Notes: generated from the letters alone by a model not told the origin. Counted from the first letter of the stretch, positions 33,145 through 45,287 are shown. The stretch is 64,000 nucleotides of DNA from Neofusicoccum parvum (GCA_020912385.1 CP087212.1:1240001-1304000), one strand, 5' to 3'. Numbers and translations are program-made.

Positions 33145-34863
33145 ATGTCGCATCACAGCAAGACGGAGGGCGATCTCAAAGTCAGCGAGGTTGAATCAGA
33201 TCTACAAATCGGCTCACAGACGGCTGTCAGGGACCTTTCGTGGAGTGGGCAGTTCCGAAGTCTCTGGAGATGCAAGCGCAGCGTGGTTGCCGGTACGTTT
33301 CATTACATTTCCTCGCATCCTGCAGCTTTCTTGCAACTTTTCAACACCCGTTTCAACACTGGCTGACCTTGTCGTTCTCGTCGCAGCTTTGGGGTGCTCC
33401 ACAACGCCTATCCTCATCGGCTATGACCTAACTCTTGTCGGCTCAATCATCGCCAACGAGGAATTCGTAAAAGGCTTTGGAACGTATGATGACAAGGTCG
33501 GCACTTGGATCCTCCCGGCCGACCATCAGCTGATCTGGACCATCGTCCAATATGTGTCTGCTGCGGCCTGCGCATTTGCTGCCGGTTTCCTCAACGACCT
33601 TTGTGGCCGTCGCTTCTGCTTCTTCTTAACGGTCGGGTAGGAAACTATAAGCTTTCCTATTACTCCCCTTTGCTGATGCCTCATCGGAGCTAACTGGCTG
33701 TTTCTCATAGTCTGACCGTGGCTGGTACCATAGTAGAGTTATTCTCCCCCGATTGGAAGGTCTGGATTGCAGCCAAGCTGCTCATGGGCATGGCTATGGG
33801 ATCCATGCAGGGAAATACGCAGACATATGTGTCTGAGATAACTCCCGTCGAGATTCGCGGCTTCACGCTCTCTCTTTTCCAGTTCTGGATCGTTCTCGGC
33901 TCTCTTATAGCCTCCTGTGTGCTTCAGGGCACATCGGCGATCGAAGGCTCCTGGTCTTGGAAGGCCGCCGTGGTCACTCAGTTTGGGCCTGTTGCGCTCT
34001 GCCTCATCCTTTTCATTCCCTTTGTCCCGGAGTCGCCATACTACCTAGTCGGAAAGGGTCGACTTGATGAGGCACGTGCAGCTCTCAAGAAGATACGGGG
34101 ATCCCAAGCAGGGTTCGATCTGGACGAGGAAGTCCGTGCTATGCAAAGCACCCTGGATCACGAACGCCAGTCGAGAGCGGACACCAACCAAGCTTCTTAT
34201 TTGGAGTGTTTCCAAGGGGAAAATCTTCGACGAACTTTGATTGCGTGCTTACCGGTTGTTATGCAGCTCTTCATGGGCTTTCCTCTCTGCGGCAACTATC
34301 TTGCATACTTTCTCAAGCTGTCCGGGATAGACGATGCGTTCCTCATTACGGTCATCTCAGTTCTTTGCTCGCTCATCAGTTCGGCCTTTGCCTTCTTCCT
34401 AATTGAACGCATTGGTCGTCGGCCTCAGCTGCTCGCCGGCGTCTGTGGAATGCTTGTCTGTCTCCTCATCATCGGCCTCCTTGGATTCTTCGGCAGCGGC
34501 GAGATCTGGAACAGCCGTGCCCTCTCGGCGTTCTGCATTATCTGGGCCGTTTTCTATTACATGTCGGTTGGAGCCGTGGGATGGACTATCGTGGGTGAGA
34601 TCTCTTCGTCTCGGCTCCGCGCCAAAACCACTTCTCTTGCCGCCATATCCAGCTCCGTTTTCAACATGGCTTGGTCAATTGCAATTCCTTACTTGGTCAA
34701 TGCGGAGAAAGCTAATCTGGGTCCTAAGTGTGGCCTGATCTTCTTTGGGTTTGGTCTCGTCTTTGGCCTCACAGCTTTCTTCTCAATCCCCGAAACAAAG
34801 GGTAAGACTTTTGATGAGCTCGACGCTCTCTTTGCGGCGCGTATACCAGCCAGAAAATTCTGA
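33145..34863 (+). CDS. MFS sugar transporter, 516 aa
   Basis: Exons 33145-33292, 33387-33636 and 33711-34863 join in phase. The signatures of the sugar porter family are present: NDLCGRRFCFF in loop 2-3, VSEITPVEIRGF after helix 4, PESPYYLVGKGRLDEARAAL at the end of helix 6, IERIGRRPQLL in loop 8-9, and IPETKGKTFDELD at the C-terminus. Twelve membrane helices can be traced. The central loop and the family resemblance are closest to maltose/alpha-glucoside-type or lactose/cellobiose-type permeases; the actual substrate cannot be decided. It is a plasma membrane importer that probably supplies the intracellular GH3 enzyme of the same cluster. Confidence 0.9.
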
Positions 34864-35549
34864 GTCTATTACGATGAATTGGGAATTAGTTTATTTGTTA
34901 TATGGAGTAAGACTATTCGAGGTTGGCTCATGGAGAACAACCCGATACCGTTGCAGCTCCGTCGGGGGAAGGCAATGTTCTTGGCACATGGAGATCTGCA
35001 TCACAACCTCACTGCCTGTGCCTCTAATTCTCTTGCTGCTTGTAGATGACTGTCAGAGGACTTGGAAAATCTTGTATGCTACACTTATGCCCTACTATTT
35101 CCAAGTTGACTTCCGCAAGCGCCAGCCTTGAGAAACATCTATGGCTCAGCTATGATACAATCCTCTCTAAAATCAGTGGGTCGCTCAGTCATGGCAAGTC
35201 TGGTCAAAGTAGGAGTCGGATAAAAAAGAAGAGAAGAATTTGCACCTAGTATCACAGAACACAAGCATTGAGAGCTCAAACGACTTCAATTCGTCGCTGA
35301 AGCAGCTGGGCCCTACCTACTTCTGCGCCAAAATCGCTATCAAGTCCGAGCTCAATTTCCTTTTCCTCCACCGCCCTCCGCAGTCCACCTAAAGTCAAAA
35401 AAGAGAGACCGACAATTTGTGATCAAAGAAAGATGAAACGATAACGGGGAAATAGGAAAAGGGAGAATGTAAGGGAAGATCATATCCAGTAGAGAGAACC
35501 ATCACGAGGTAGAAACGACCAGGAACCGCGTTATTCAGCAATCTGACAC
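34864..35549. other. Intergenic region
   Basis: Between the convergent ends of the transporter and the small secreted protein. No gene is seen. Confidence 0.45.
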
Positions 35550-36028
35550 TTAAGCGGGGCAGATGTCGTGCTCGACAAGGAAGTTGCTCAGCGCATCAAT
35601 GCACCCAGCACAGCCGCAGAGCTAAGTAGAGAAGAGCTGTCAGCCTTATCCTTTCCTCCGTGGCTGAGAGGCATTTCCACATACGTTATCGCGGTCAGGC
35701 ACGCAGCCGAGAACAATGGAGGGAATGCGGAGCGCAATTCCACCGGCAATGCATCCAGCCTTCGCGACAATGCTGCCGCACTCAGAGAGGTCGCAGTTGG
35801 CGGCCTGGGCCGCGAACTTGACCTGCGCGGCAGAGATGGGGGCGTTGATGTCGGCAACAGCAACTGCGTTAAGACGGTATTGTTAGAGTGAAGATCAGAT
35901 GAACTGGTTCGTTGGGGGTGGGAAAGCAAACCAGTGACGTTGCTATCCTGGCGTTGGACGATGGGGTTTGCCGCGGCGGTGGAGATGGCGGTGGCCAGGA
36001 CGATGGTGACAAAGCTGGTGAACTGCAT
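35550..36028 (-). CDS. Small secreted Cys-rich protein, fungal calcium-binding (CBP)-like, 115 aa
   Basis: Three exons on the minus strand (36028-35932, 35863-35685, 35621-35550) join in phase. The signal peptide is MQFTSFVTIVLATAISTAAA, followed by a short propeptide-like segment (NPIVQRQ). The mature part of about 88 residues has eight Cys: two in NCDLSEC, one in AGCIAGG, one in LGCVPD, three in LCGCAGC and one in DICPA. This order, with the LCGCAGCI core, matches my knowledge of the fungal calcium-binding protein family (the CBP1 type of Histoplasma). The true function outside that example is unclear, so a secreted protein of unknown role is the safe reading. The start codon is fixed by the signal peptide. 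Confidence 0.72.
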
Positions 36029-39000
36029 TTTGGATGGCGATGGGAGGGTCTTGGGAAGACTGGGTGATTGTGAGCGAGTTGTATTTGGTTCTTGATGCTT
36101 TGGAGTGGAGTATGTTGATGATGGCCGTTTGGGTGGGTGTCGAGCTGGATTATATAGACGGCGGAGGCGTTACCTGAATATTCAGGCCCACAAGGGAATG
36201 AGGTCTATGTTGCTGTTCTAGATGTAGACTGTGTGCCTGATCAGCGGTGATGCCTGGGCAACTGGTGGTGGGGTGGGTGAGTAGCCTCTCCGCCCCTCAG
36301 GTACGTAACAGTCTGACTGCCTGGTGGCCTTGAGTGTGTGGAATCTCCATTCTTACTGCATCCTAATCGGATTTGGATCCAATTCAGGAACCTCGTGTTC
36401 AAGCTGTTTCCTTCTTTGCAATTATTGGATCCAACACGGCGAAGTCCAATCCGTCATGTTTGCCCCACCAAGACTTCAGACGAGCTGAGGAAAAGTGACT
36501 CTTCGTTGAGCAGCGTTTCTTGTCAGCCCACTCCTTAGTTTGGCTTCAGACTCTCATTCTGGGCATTTCTACATAATTTTTTGTATAAGAAAACATGTTT
36601 CGCTCAAGGATGTCATTGCAAAGTAGAGAGCATCAGTCTATGAGATGAGGGCTTGAGGCTCTTTTCCTGAAAGCGCGTCCTTCGGAGATAGCCTGGCTCG
36701 ATCTCAGTACACCGAGAGGTGTGGCTTCCAACCTCCTGGTTATGGCTGCTTACGTGCACGAACTTGGAATGAAGGATCTTGGCCCTGTGAGCCTTGTCCA
36801 GGTCGGTAGGAACTACTTCGACAAAGGGTTCATGTCTGAATACAGGGCCACGCCATAGATACTTTCTGAGAGAAGACGCAACAGACTAAGGAATGGATCC
36901 ACAAAGCCACCCGCGGTGCGCAATTTGACTTCGACTCGATATTTGGTTCTTCTGCCGCCGTGGAATGGTGTAGACGCAAGGCTGTGCATTCTGTAGCCGT
37001 AGATGTAAAATCCGAGTAAAAGGTGGCTATGGGACTCGTTGTAGATCCTAAGCCCCCCTCGAAGACCCACCTGATCCTCCTTAGGGCTGAATCCGTAACG
37101 CACTGTTCCGCCAACTTCTATGTAGAATTTTGTCCTCCTGACGCGGCCCCAATCTTCGCCGCAATACATCTTTTGAGCACCCTGTGAGGTTTTGAAGCAA
37201 ATCTTTGGAATTCTGTCTATGCATGATTATTTTTCGGTTTAGTGTTCATATTGATGGTTTCTACACCCATACGAAAACGTTTGAAACCTCTTTAGGCTTT
37301 GAAGCGGAAGCACGGCTCAAGAATAGTTATCGCGGCCCGTTCCTTGTGGGATCAGCCTTCAGAGACGCACCTGAAGTTTCTCGCATGTGTGTCATGCAAC
37401 GTGGTTTTTTCTGATCAAATCGTCATAAAGGGAAGATGCTACAGGGCTGTGTCTGAAACATGTACCTGAATGAGCCTTGTCAGGAACGGAGAGCTTACAA
37501 AAGCCCTGCTGTCTTGTTCTGCATTCGGCAAACGCCCTCATCGTCATGTGCTTGGCAAACTCTTCTTTAGTGAAGAGGCCTACTTAAACGGAAGTGGCGG
37601 CGGCGGCGTGGACGACTAACAGGGCTCACGTTCAGCCCTCTGCTGCCCTTACCGCCGCGCTCCTGCAGCCACCCGCCGCCTGTGAGTGCTTGACGGAAAG
37701 TGCCATTTCAGGGGAGACTTTGCTGTAAGAGAACGATGAATTTCCTGACACGTATCCTCACCCGCGAACCGCAAAGACATTGCGGATCGCCTCGTCGTTG
37801 GATGTGGAGCTAGCTGACCAAAGGAGGAAATTTGGCTGTGGATCTCTGCGGCGTAAGCCACCATCATGTGATACGATGATCCACGACACTTCCTCATCTG
37901 GTACAGAAGCTGCTCACGTGGCTCCTACTATGCCTATCGTAGTATCTTTGGGGGCCATATTCCGTGCCGCTCATCCGTTTTGTCAGTGTCTTGAGCCTCA
38001 GCCCTGCGGCGAGGAAGCTCCCACAATGGCGAGAATTGTGGGGACAACACGAGATGACAAAGTTGGTCAGCTTGATTCTCCCTTATGCTGCGATCATCTG
38101 ATTTGTATTAAATCATTGTTTCATGTCAGAACACATGATAGCGTCCGATATTCTGCCCGTGCTATTCAGCTTGTAAGATTGTCGTTGGTATTCTTCTCCT
38201 TGGGTGCCCCATCCAAATTTTCTAGATAGACAATTTCATGTGTGAGAAGCTGATCCTAGCCCTTGAGCAAAGAGGTGGACACAAAGCAAACCAAGTTCAA
38301 AAAGCCTCCTCTCCCGGCACTTCTACGTTGAACCTCTCCACCGCCGACAATATCTAATAACTGTCATCCCAACGGAAATGCGATATGGAATCCTCACGAA
38401 TAGCTTTGAGATGCACATGATCTTGAAATTCCGGAACATGACTCCCCTGAACCTGTTGCTGCTAGTTGAGAACTTTTCTAGAAATAAGTTGTACTAAGAC
38501 CGACAACAGTATGTTACTGTATGTGACCATATCTTTAGTTCTTAAAAGTAAAGCTAGAGGAATGTAGATATTCGGGGCTGCCCATACCACTATAGTTCGT
38601 CGGGACAGCTAAAAGGTATCCTGGGGCCGTAAAGTTCTTCTACGTAGCAGGCAAGATAGGTAGAGTACTTTGAGTAATGGCATTGTAGAGTCTTGGGTCT
38701 AAAAACTTAACCTTTAGGGTACGTGCGAGTCTATTAACACTAATTTTTACTCGAATTTTGTTCGATGTCAATATTTTAGACATGTGGATACTTTTACAAC
38801 TCAAGAGCGTTAATATCAGCGCAGGTCGAGGAGAATGGATATAGTGCGTGTATTATTCTCTAAGTACCCTACGAGTGTAGGAAAACTATCTATGCTCCTA
38901 CTACTATAAAGCCAGGCGCTATGTCCGGGAGATCCGGATCGATCTGGATAGACCGTGATAGATATGGCCTGTACGGTTAATATATGCGGGACCATGGTTA

Positions 39001-40648
39001 GTTCAGAAAATATTGTAGTAAAGAAATATTCTCTATGTATAGATAAATGAGTAAATTCCTCTAGATATTACTATAGATAGTTCGCGAAATATGGCGAAGA
39101 TAGGAGTTTAAGATTATAACTTTAATATACTTTTCAAATGGAGGCTTGGACTATAATGCTAAAGATTTCTATTACTAATCTACCCGTAGCTAAAGCTTGT
39201 TGACGGTGAGAAGACTAAGGGGGTCTGGGGCCAGGAAGAAGTGGCAGATCCGGGTCTGATAGAACATAACACAACGAGCCCAGTAGGGATAAGTAAGATT
39301 AGTAAAGTAACATCACAATTTGCAAAGTAGTAGGTAAGGACGGTGGGTAGATAATTGGAAAGTCTTAGGAAGTGCTCTCGCATGGTGCAGTCTAACAGGA
39401 AAGTTTCGAAGGTAACAGGCTTGATAGTTCTCTCTCTATGTCGTCAACCGCAGAGAAATAAGAGGGAACATGCCTCGTGGCTACAGTAACACCTAACCAG
39501 CTCCTTGTCTGCTACAACAACGTCAAACAGGCCCTTACTACTTAGCATCGAAGAAGCAAAGCAGCGGTAAGCTCTTGGCAGCGGAAAGAGTTGACATCTG
39601 AATTCTCCGGCAACGCGTCTCCAGAACTGTTCGGCTCACTCACTTGATTGAGGGATATGCCGTCACTTTCCGACACTGATTTACTTGGGTATGCAGAATA
39701 CTAATTGCTGACCGCAGATACTGGTCGAAGTTGAGATATCCGACTCTTTAGAGAACTGTTTTTCGGTTTCGGCCCCCAAGCGTAAGTGGGGGCTATGCAC
39801 TGCCCTGTCTGCAACATCTGCTAGCTTCCTCATCAGGCCTTATAAGGTTTGGATTCCCCACTTAATTAGCCTAGCGGTGCCAGAAATCTGGCAAATCCAA
39901 AACTTAAAGATTACCCGGGCGACTTCTAGACCCTGTTCTGGATGCATGCGCGGCATCAAACCCATGAGGCTCGCTTGCTGATAAACACACGCTATTGAAT
40001 GCCCACGCGAGCGAGTACGTAGTACGCGTACGGTACCCACGGACTCGGGCACTCGACAAACAATTCTCCTGTTATTGGGCAGCACACGAAGATAGCGACC
40101 GGACCCCACGGCGTGCTGGTGAGGTAAGCCATGATTCGTCTTGCTGTTGCATTAGTCCGTGGAGTCTAAGACCTTGCCGACCAAACCTCTGCAAGCCAAG
40201 TACTTTGCCTTGCCCTGTCCTTTCTCGGCGTTCCCGAACGATGAGCATGATGGATTCCGGATTGGGGGTATGACACGCCGACGTGAGAAAATAGCGTGAG
40301 GTATTTCTCGCGTCGAGCAAAACCAGATCTCGGGATTGCGTTGACGCACTGTAGCGGGGATGCTTCGGACCGTGGTGGGTGGATGGATGCCTGCGTTGGC
40401 CGTTCTCGGCAATGCGTGCAGCACTCAACTCATGCTGCCTGGACTATGAATAGGATATCTCGATGAGCGCCTCTGAATAGCTAAGCCCCTTATCTTCAGA
40501 TGAGTAAGACTTCAATGAGTGCACGTTCTTGAAGTTGTTGAGAATCAAGCCGATCATATGGACTTAATGCAGTTTCGCGGTGGACGTGTGCTTCAGCAAT
40601 GGAACGCGACATGCTATATTTATCGGGATTGGGGAAATAGAAGACTGC
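36029..40648. other. Gene-free region, 4.6 kb, with AT-rich island
   Basis: No gene is supported. The first 1.2 kb includes the promoter of the small secreted protein. From about 38.4 to 39.5 kb the sequence is AT-rich, dense in TA dinucleotides and stop codons in all frames, with a sharp composition contrast to both sides. That looks like an old, RIP-mutated repeat with no readable coding remnant. The section 39.9-40.4 kb returns to average GC without genes. Confidence 0.5.
38400..39500. repeat. AT-rich island, probable RIP-degraded repeat
   Basis: There is an excess of TA-rich words (tagata, ttactatagata) and no open frame of note. Boundaries are approximate. No target duplication or terminal repeat can be seen, so the element type is unknown. 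Confidence 0.4.
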
Positions 40649-42495
40649 CTATTTCTCTCCCAGAATCTTCTGCACATGAACCATAAGCTTGTAGTCAGTG
40701 TAGATGAGGCTACTGCCGGCATCGCGTTCCCAGATGAACGCGTCCCGATCCAGCAGCTCGAAATTATATCTCCAGAGCAGTTTCGCGATGATGAGCCGTA
40801 TGCTCTGCTGAGCCATATGCCTGCCAATACATGCTCGCGTTCCAATCAGAAATGGACGACTGGCGGACCTGTTGTCCCCTTTGAAGTCAGTCTCCTCCGC
40901 GCCCTCCAGCCATCTCTCCGGTCGGAAGGTGGCAGGATCGAAAAAGTAATCGGGGGACCTCTGGATTGTGTACAGGTCAGCCGAGACGATGGTGCCTGCT
41001 GGGATATATGTCCCCGCTATGGTGCATGAGGGTGCGGTGCGTTGCGCCGTTTTGCCGTTTGCGGGTGGGAGCAGGCGCAAGGTCTCGCGAATGCAAGCGT
41101 TCAAGAAGGGCAACCGCACAAGCCTCTCGCCTGTAATGTCGTCTTCGCCGGCAAAATTCGAGCGGATTTCGGTGCAGAGAGTTTTGTAAGCGTCCGGATA
41201 GCGCAGGATATGGTAGAATGTCGAAGCTAACGTCGTAGCTGTAGTTTGGTAGCCAGCGAGTCTTGGCGCTAGTCAGCTCCGGTCTTTTTGTTGGGCAGAG
41301 GTGTTACGAACGTCAGGCCCATTGCGTTGCTAAAGAAAGCATCTGAGTCTAGTGTCAACCCTTGCTTCTCACTACCCATGATGGCCGTTAGGAAGTCTTC
41401 TCTGCCATCTTGCCTGTCGATGCAACTACAGGAACGTCAGAACATCAGCATTCAAAGCATGGGTCAAACTACTCACTCGCGCAGTTTTGCGGATGGCACA
41501 AGCTTTGAAAGCTGCGAGGGGGTCGGCATTGCTGAGATGAGGCCTCTGATTGTCTCAAGTGCTTGAGCTACGCCAGGCATGGAAAGCATGAAGCTCAAGG
41601 CTTCCACCATGGGCATTGATCCTTTCCCAAGTTGCTTTAGGGATTCGTAGGTTGCTGGACACAATTAAAGCTTAGTGACACTCTCAACTGTGTCGTTATG
41701 CAACTTACGACGTTTTCCAGCCATCAATGGCTCCCCAAAAGCAAGATCACCGATGATCTCCCAGAACATTGTCTCCAACGTATCGGCAAGATCCATCTTG
41801 TTGCCCTTCTCAGCAGTATCTTCGAAATCAGACATGGCCATGTCGATGTGGAGCTTCTGGATTGGCTCTTGTCTTGCGAGTGCTTGAGGCGTGAACGCCT
41901 GTTGGATCACTTTGTGTAACCTTTTGTGGAGCGCCGGATCCGGGATCGTAATGAGAGTAGGGGCATTCAAAACGAGATCCGAGAAAAGAGTCAAGAAGGT
42001 TCCGGCTTTAGAAAACCGTCCGTCTTCTTGCTTTGCGTAAATTGCTGTTTCCGCCTCCAAAGACGCAAAGGAGACTTCATTTGGTCCGACTCGAACAGCG
42101 GGTCCTGGGTGACGTCAGTCAAGCTGCCTTGAGAGCACGTGGCTGAGTGTGTCTTACCGTATTTTTGATGGAGAGCCTGAAGTTCGGGGTTGAATCTCAT
42201 ACGGTGCAGAGCTTTCATTATCCATAGCTTTCTTGATCAGAACGAGAGTGTCTGGTTTGGATCTGAAGAACTTACCGGAGAGAACTTGGCCAAGAACGGA
42301 CCGGGAACATGAGCAAGTGGGTGGAAGTGGCATCCATAGATTACCATTGATACGAGCAAAAGCGCGGACTGCGATTGAAAGACCTGTTAGAGAATGAGAA
42401 ACTCCAAAGTTCAGAATACAACAACGTACAATCCCTACTACTCCAGCAAGCTGCTGGCCTATACTCAACTGCTGTAAAGCAGCAGCCACTGCCAT
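40649..42495 (-). CDS. Cytochrome P450 of the terpenoid cluster (reading frame possibly broken)
   Basis: Exons on the minus strand: 42495-42430, 42383-42276, 42227-42158, 42104-41709, 41654-41477, 41425-41308, then about 41261-40649. An N-terminal membrane anchor (SALLLVSMVIYG) and the hinge HVPGPF are present. The I-helix segment is LAGYQTTATT, ExxR is RETLRLL, the PERF-like motif is FRPERWLEG, and the heme loop is FLIGTRACIG. All P450 landmarks exist, so it is a heme monooxygenase that would oxidise the terpene at the ER. The junction between exons 6 and 7 does not close: the only GT donor (GTAACA at 41307) is phase 0, while both usable acceptors need another phase. Loss of two bases at the donor, or an unusual splice, would explain it. 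It may be a recent pseudogene. It is divergent from the terpene synthase gene. Confidence 0.72.
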
Positions 42496-43080
42496 GATAG
42501 ATACTCCGGTGCGTACGTAGATTTCAGGCTGACTTTGGTGTTGAAGAATAGTTCGCCCGTCATCTCGTGGAAGAAAAAATAAATGACAACATGTCACCCT
42601 ACGTAGTCGGATGTGACCCTTGCACGTGGGCTTAGTGAAATCCTAAATTGTGGTTCATTCAGCTGCTTATCTTCTGGCCCCGGTAATAGAATCACCATGA
42701 CGCCAATGCGCGCATATTCGTTCTGGCCCCATGGTAGCGGCAGCGGCGAAGCACTATAGACGCATGCAGGTCCATCATGCTAAGCTTGCAGGGATTGCTC
42801 GACACTAGCGTAGGATTCCTTAGCGCTGACCTGGGTGGACCTGGAGGGAGTGTTGGACCCTCGACGGCAGGCGGCCCAGACGAACCTACTGTAGAATAGC
42901 TACCGATCTACTCGCTTACGGTACAGGGTACTGGACAGGCATTTGGCACATGCCTGAATTCGTGTAGGTGCCTATTGTGGGCAATCGGCTTGTAAACTCA
43001 CACTTCAGGCAAGCTTAAAAACAAGCAACTGCTTCTTGCATTACCGGGTTTGACTATCGTTTGACATTGAAGCGTACATC
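42496..43080. promoter_or_regulatory. Bidirectional promoter, P450 / terpene synthase
   Basis: 585 bases between divergent cluster genes. A GGCCCC word occurs twice (near 42676 and 42725). No recognised regulator site is obvious. A short A-rich stretch (TTAAAAACAA, near 43016) sits about 65 bases before the synthase start. Confidence 0.4.
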
Positions 43081-45287
43081 ATGGAGACGCTCTCATACCA
43101 GTCGAAGCTCATTTCCTCCGATGAAGCCCGACGGACTGGATGCTTCACGACACTTCCTATTCGCGTCCATCCTCGAAACGACTTAGCGGATGCAGCAAGC
43201 CGACGGTTTGTGCAAGATTGGGCGAGGGAGATTGGAGATGGCCGAGAGCAGCACACCTATTTTTCCTTCTCACCAGTGGGGAACTGGTCGTCCCTGATCT
43301 ATCCCGAAGCCATTCCAGAGCGCTTGGGGGTCTTAGCCTATCTGTCTGACTTGGGGTTGATCCATGACGGTATAAACCTTTTCTCCACTTTCCTGCGGCA
43401 TCTCTAACGTGAAGGTAGACAGTGGTGAAGGCCTAAGCATCGAAGATGCGCAAGCTGAACACGATGAGCTCCATGCAGCCCTGGATCCGGAAGACAAAAG
43501 AAGCCTGGCACCAAACTCAAGGGCAATGAAGACCAAGAAACTTGTCTCGCAGTGCATTCTTGAATGCATCGGTCTTGACCGGGAGCTGGGTCTGAAAATG
43601 CTCGCTGCGTTCCGCGACGTCTGGCTTGCCATCAGTGAAAAGAATAGCCACAAGGAGGCACAAACGGTGGAGGAATACTTGCAATACCGTAGCGATAACA
43701 GTGGGATGTTGTAAGGGGATTCGTCCTTCTCCCTCACATAAATTGGCTAACTTGTGCAGGGTATTTTGGCCAATGCTTCAATTCAGCCTCGGAATGTTCA
43801 TCTCCGAAGCAGAGGAAGCGCTCGTGCAGCCTGTCATCGATGCCGCCACTGAAGGACTTCTCTTGGCGAATGACTTCTTCAGCTGGGAGCGGGAGTACCG
43901 AGAGCTGCAGGCTGGCGAATCGAAGAGAATTGTCAGTGCTGTCGAGCTGTTTGTCAGGACGAAAGGACTCTCGATCGAGGACGCCAAAGATGAGGTCAAA
44001 CGCAGGATCATCAAGGCCGAACACGATTTCTGCCAGCGCCGTGATGAGCTCTACAGAGCCCACCCTGATATATCCTTAAAACTGAAACGTTGGATTGACA
44101 GTGCCGGATTGGCTGTCTCCGGGAACCATTACTGGTGCTCCGCTTGCCCAAGACAGAATGCGTGGAAGAACGAAGGCGCCCCCAACGGCAACGGAGTCAA
44201 GAGGAGGCTCTCAAATGGTGCCGTAGTCAGCGCAAAGGAAGCACCGGCGAAGAAAAGGAGAGACTCGGGTGCCAATGTCTCTGAATCTAGCGACAGTGAG
44301 TCTGGGCTGTCCGAGGTGTCCCGGTATCCTCTTTACAAGCCTTCGAGCCTGGCCATGGAAGCGCCGTCAAAGTACGTCTCAAGCATGCCTTCGAAGGGCG
44401 TCCGGAGTACGCTTATCGAAGCGCTCAACACATGGCTCCATGTTCCACCTGGAGCGCTCAAGGCCATCATGTCAGTTGTCAACTCGCTGCACAACGCATC
44501 CCTCATCTTGGACGATCTGGAAGACAATTCCCCGCTGCGCAGAGGGTACCCAGCGACACACACCATTTTCGGGCAGGCTCAATCCATCAACAGCGCAAAC
44601 TTCATGTTCGTCCGCGCGGTGCAGGAAGTTGCACAGACCCTGAGCCCAGCTGCGCTTACTGCGGTTCTCGAAGAGCTCGAGGGCCTGTATCTCGGGCAGA
44701 GCTGGGACCTGTACTGGAAGCACAACCTTGTGTGCCCCAACGAAGCCGAATACGTCAACATGATTGACCACAAGACCGGCGGCATGTTTCGCATGCTGCT
44801 GCGTATCATGCAGGCCGAGAGCGAGGTGACACCGCAGCTTGACTTCCACAGGCTGACGCTGCTTTTCGGCCGGTTTTTCCAAATCCGCGACGACTACATG
44901 AACTTCCAGGATTACACCGCACAGAAGGGTCTCTGCGAGGATCTAGACGAGGGCAAGTTCTCGTACCCAATCGTCTACTGCCTGACGAATCACCCGGAAT
45001 ACCGCGGCCACATCCTCGGCGTGTTCAGGCAGCGCCCGACGGTTGCAACCACTACGGCGTGTCCGCTTTCGAAGGAGAGTAAGCAGCATCTGACGGCTTG
45101 CCTGGAGAAAAGTGGAGCATTCGACAAGACGATAGGTTGCTTGACGGATGTGGAACGCGAGCTGGAATTGGAGATCGATCGGCTCGAGCAGCGGACGGGC
45201 GAGGCGAACCCAATGCTTCGCCTCTGTCTCGCAAAACTTAGCGTCAAAGGAATTGCCAGGATTGGGGAGAGTGGCGTAAGCAAGTAG
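43081..45287 (+). CDS. Bifunctional terpene synthase (class I cyclase + prenyltransferase), 702 aa
   Basis: Exons 43081-43369, 43419-43710 and 43760-45287 join in phase. The N-terminal cyclase domain (1-330) has DDSGE (96-100) as the Asp-rich metal motif, formed across the first intron, and NDFFSWERE (231-239) as the NSE triad. A hydrophilic linker (about 340-400, with KKRRDSG and SSDSESG) leads to an isoprenyl diphosphate synthase domain with DDLEDNSPLRRG (445-456) as first Asp-rich motif and DDYMN (571-575) as second. This two-domain plan is that of the fungal chimeric synthases such as fusicoccadiene and ophiobolin F synthases. The C-terminal domain elongates IPP/DMAPP to GGPP (C20) or GFPP (C25), and the N-terminal domain cyclises it by diphosphate ionisation. 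Which chain length and skeleton are made cannot be read from motifs. It is the core enzyme of the cluster. Confidence 0.93.

Noticed and set aside
36813..37169. 118-codon minus-strand frame in the gene-free region
   Set aside because: No motif, no partner exon, and a second overlapping frame on the same strand; chance is the simpler explanation.
37780..38229. 149-codon plus-strand frame
   Set aside because: No recognisable domain or signal peptide, and it runs into the AT-rich island. Not supported as a gene.
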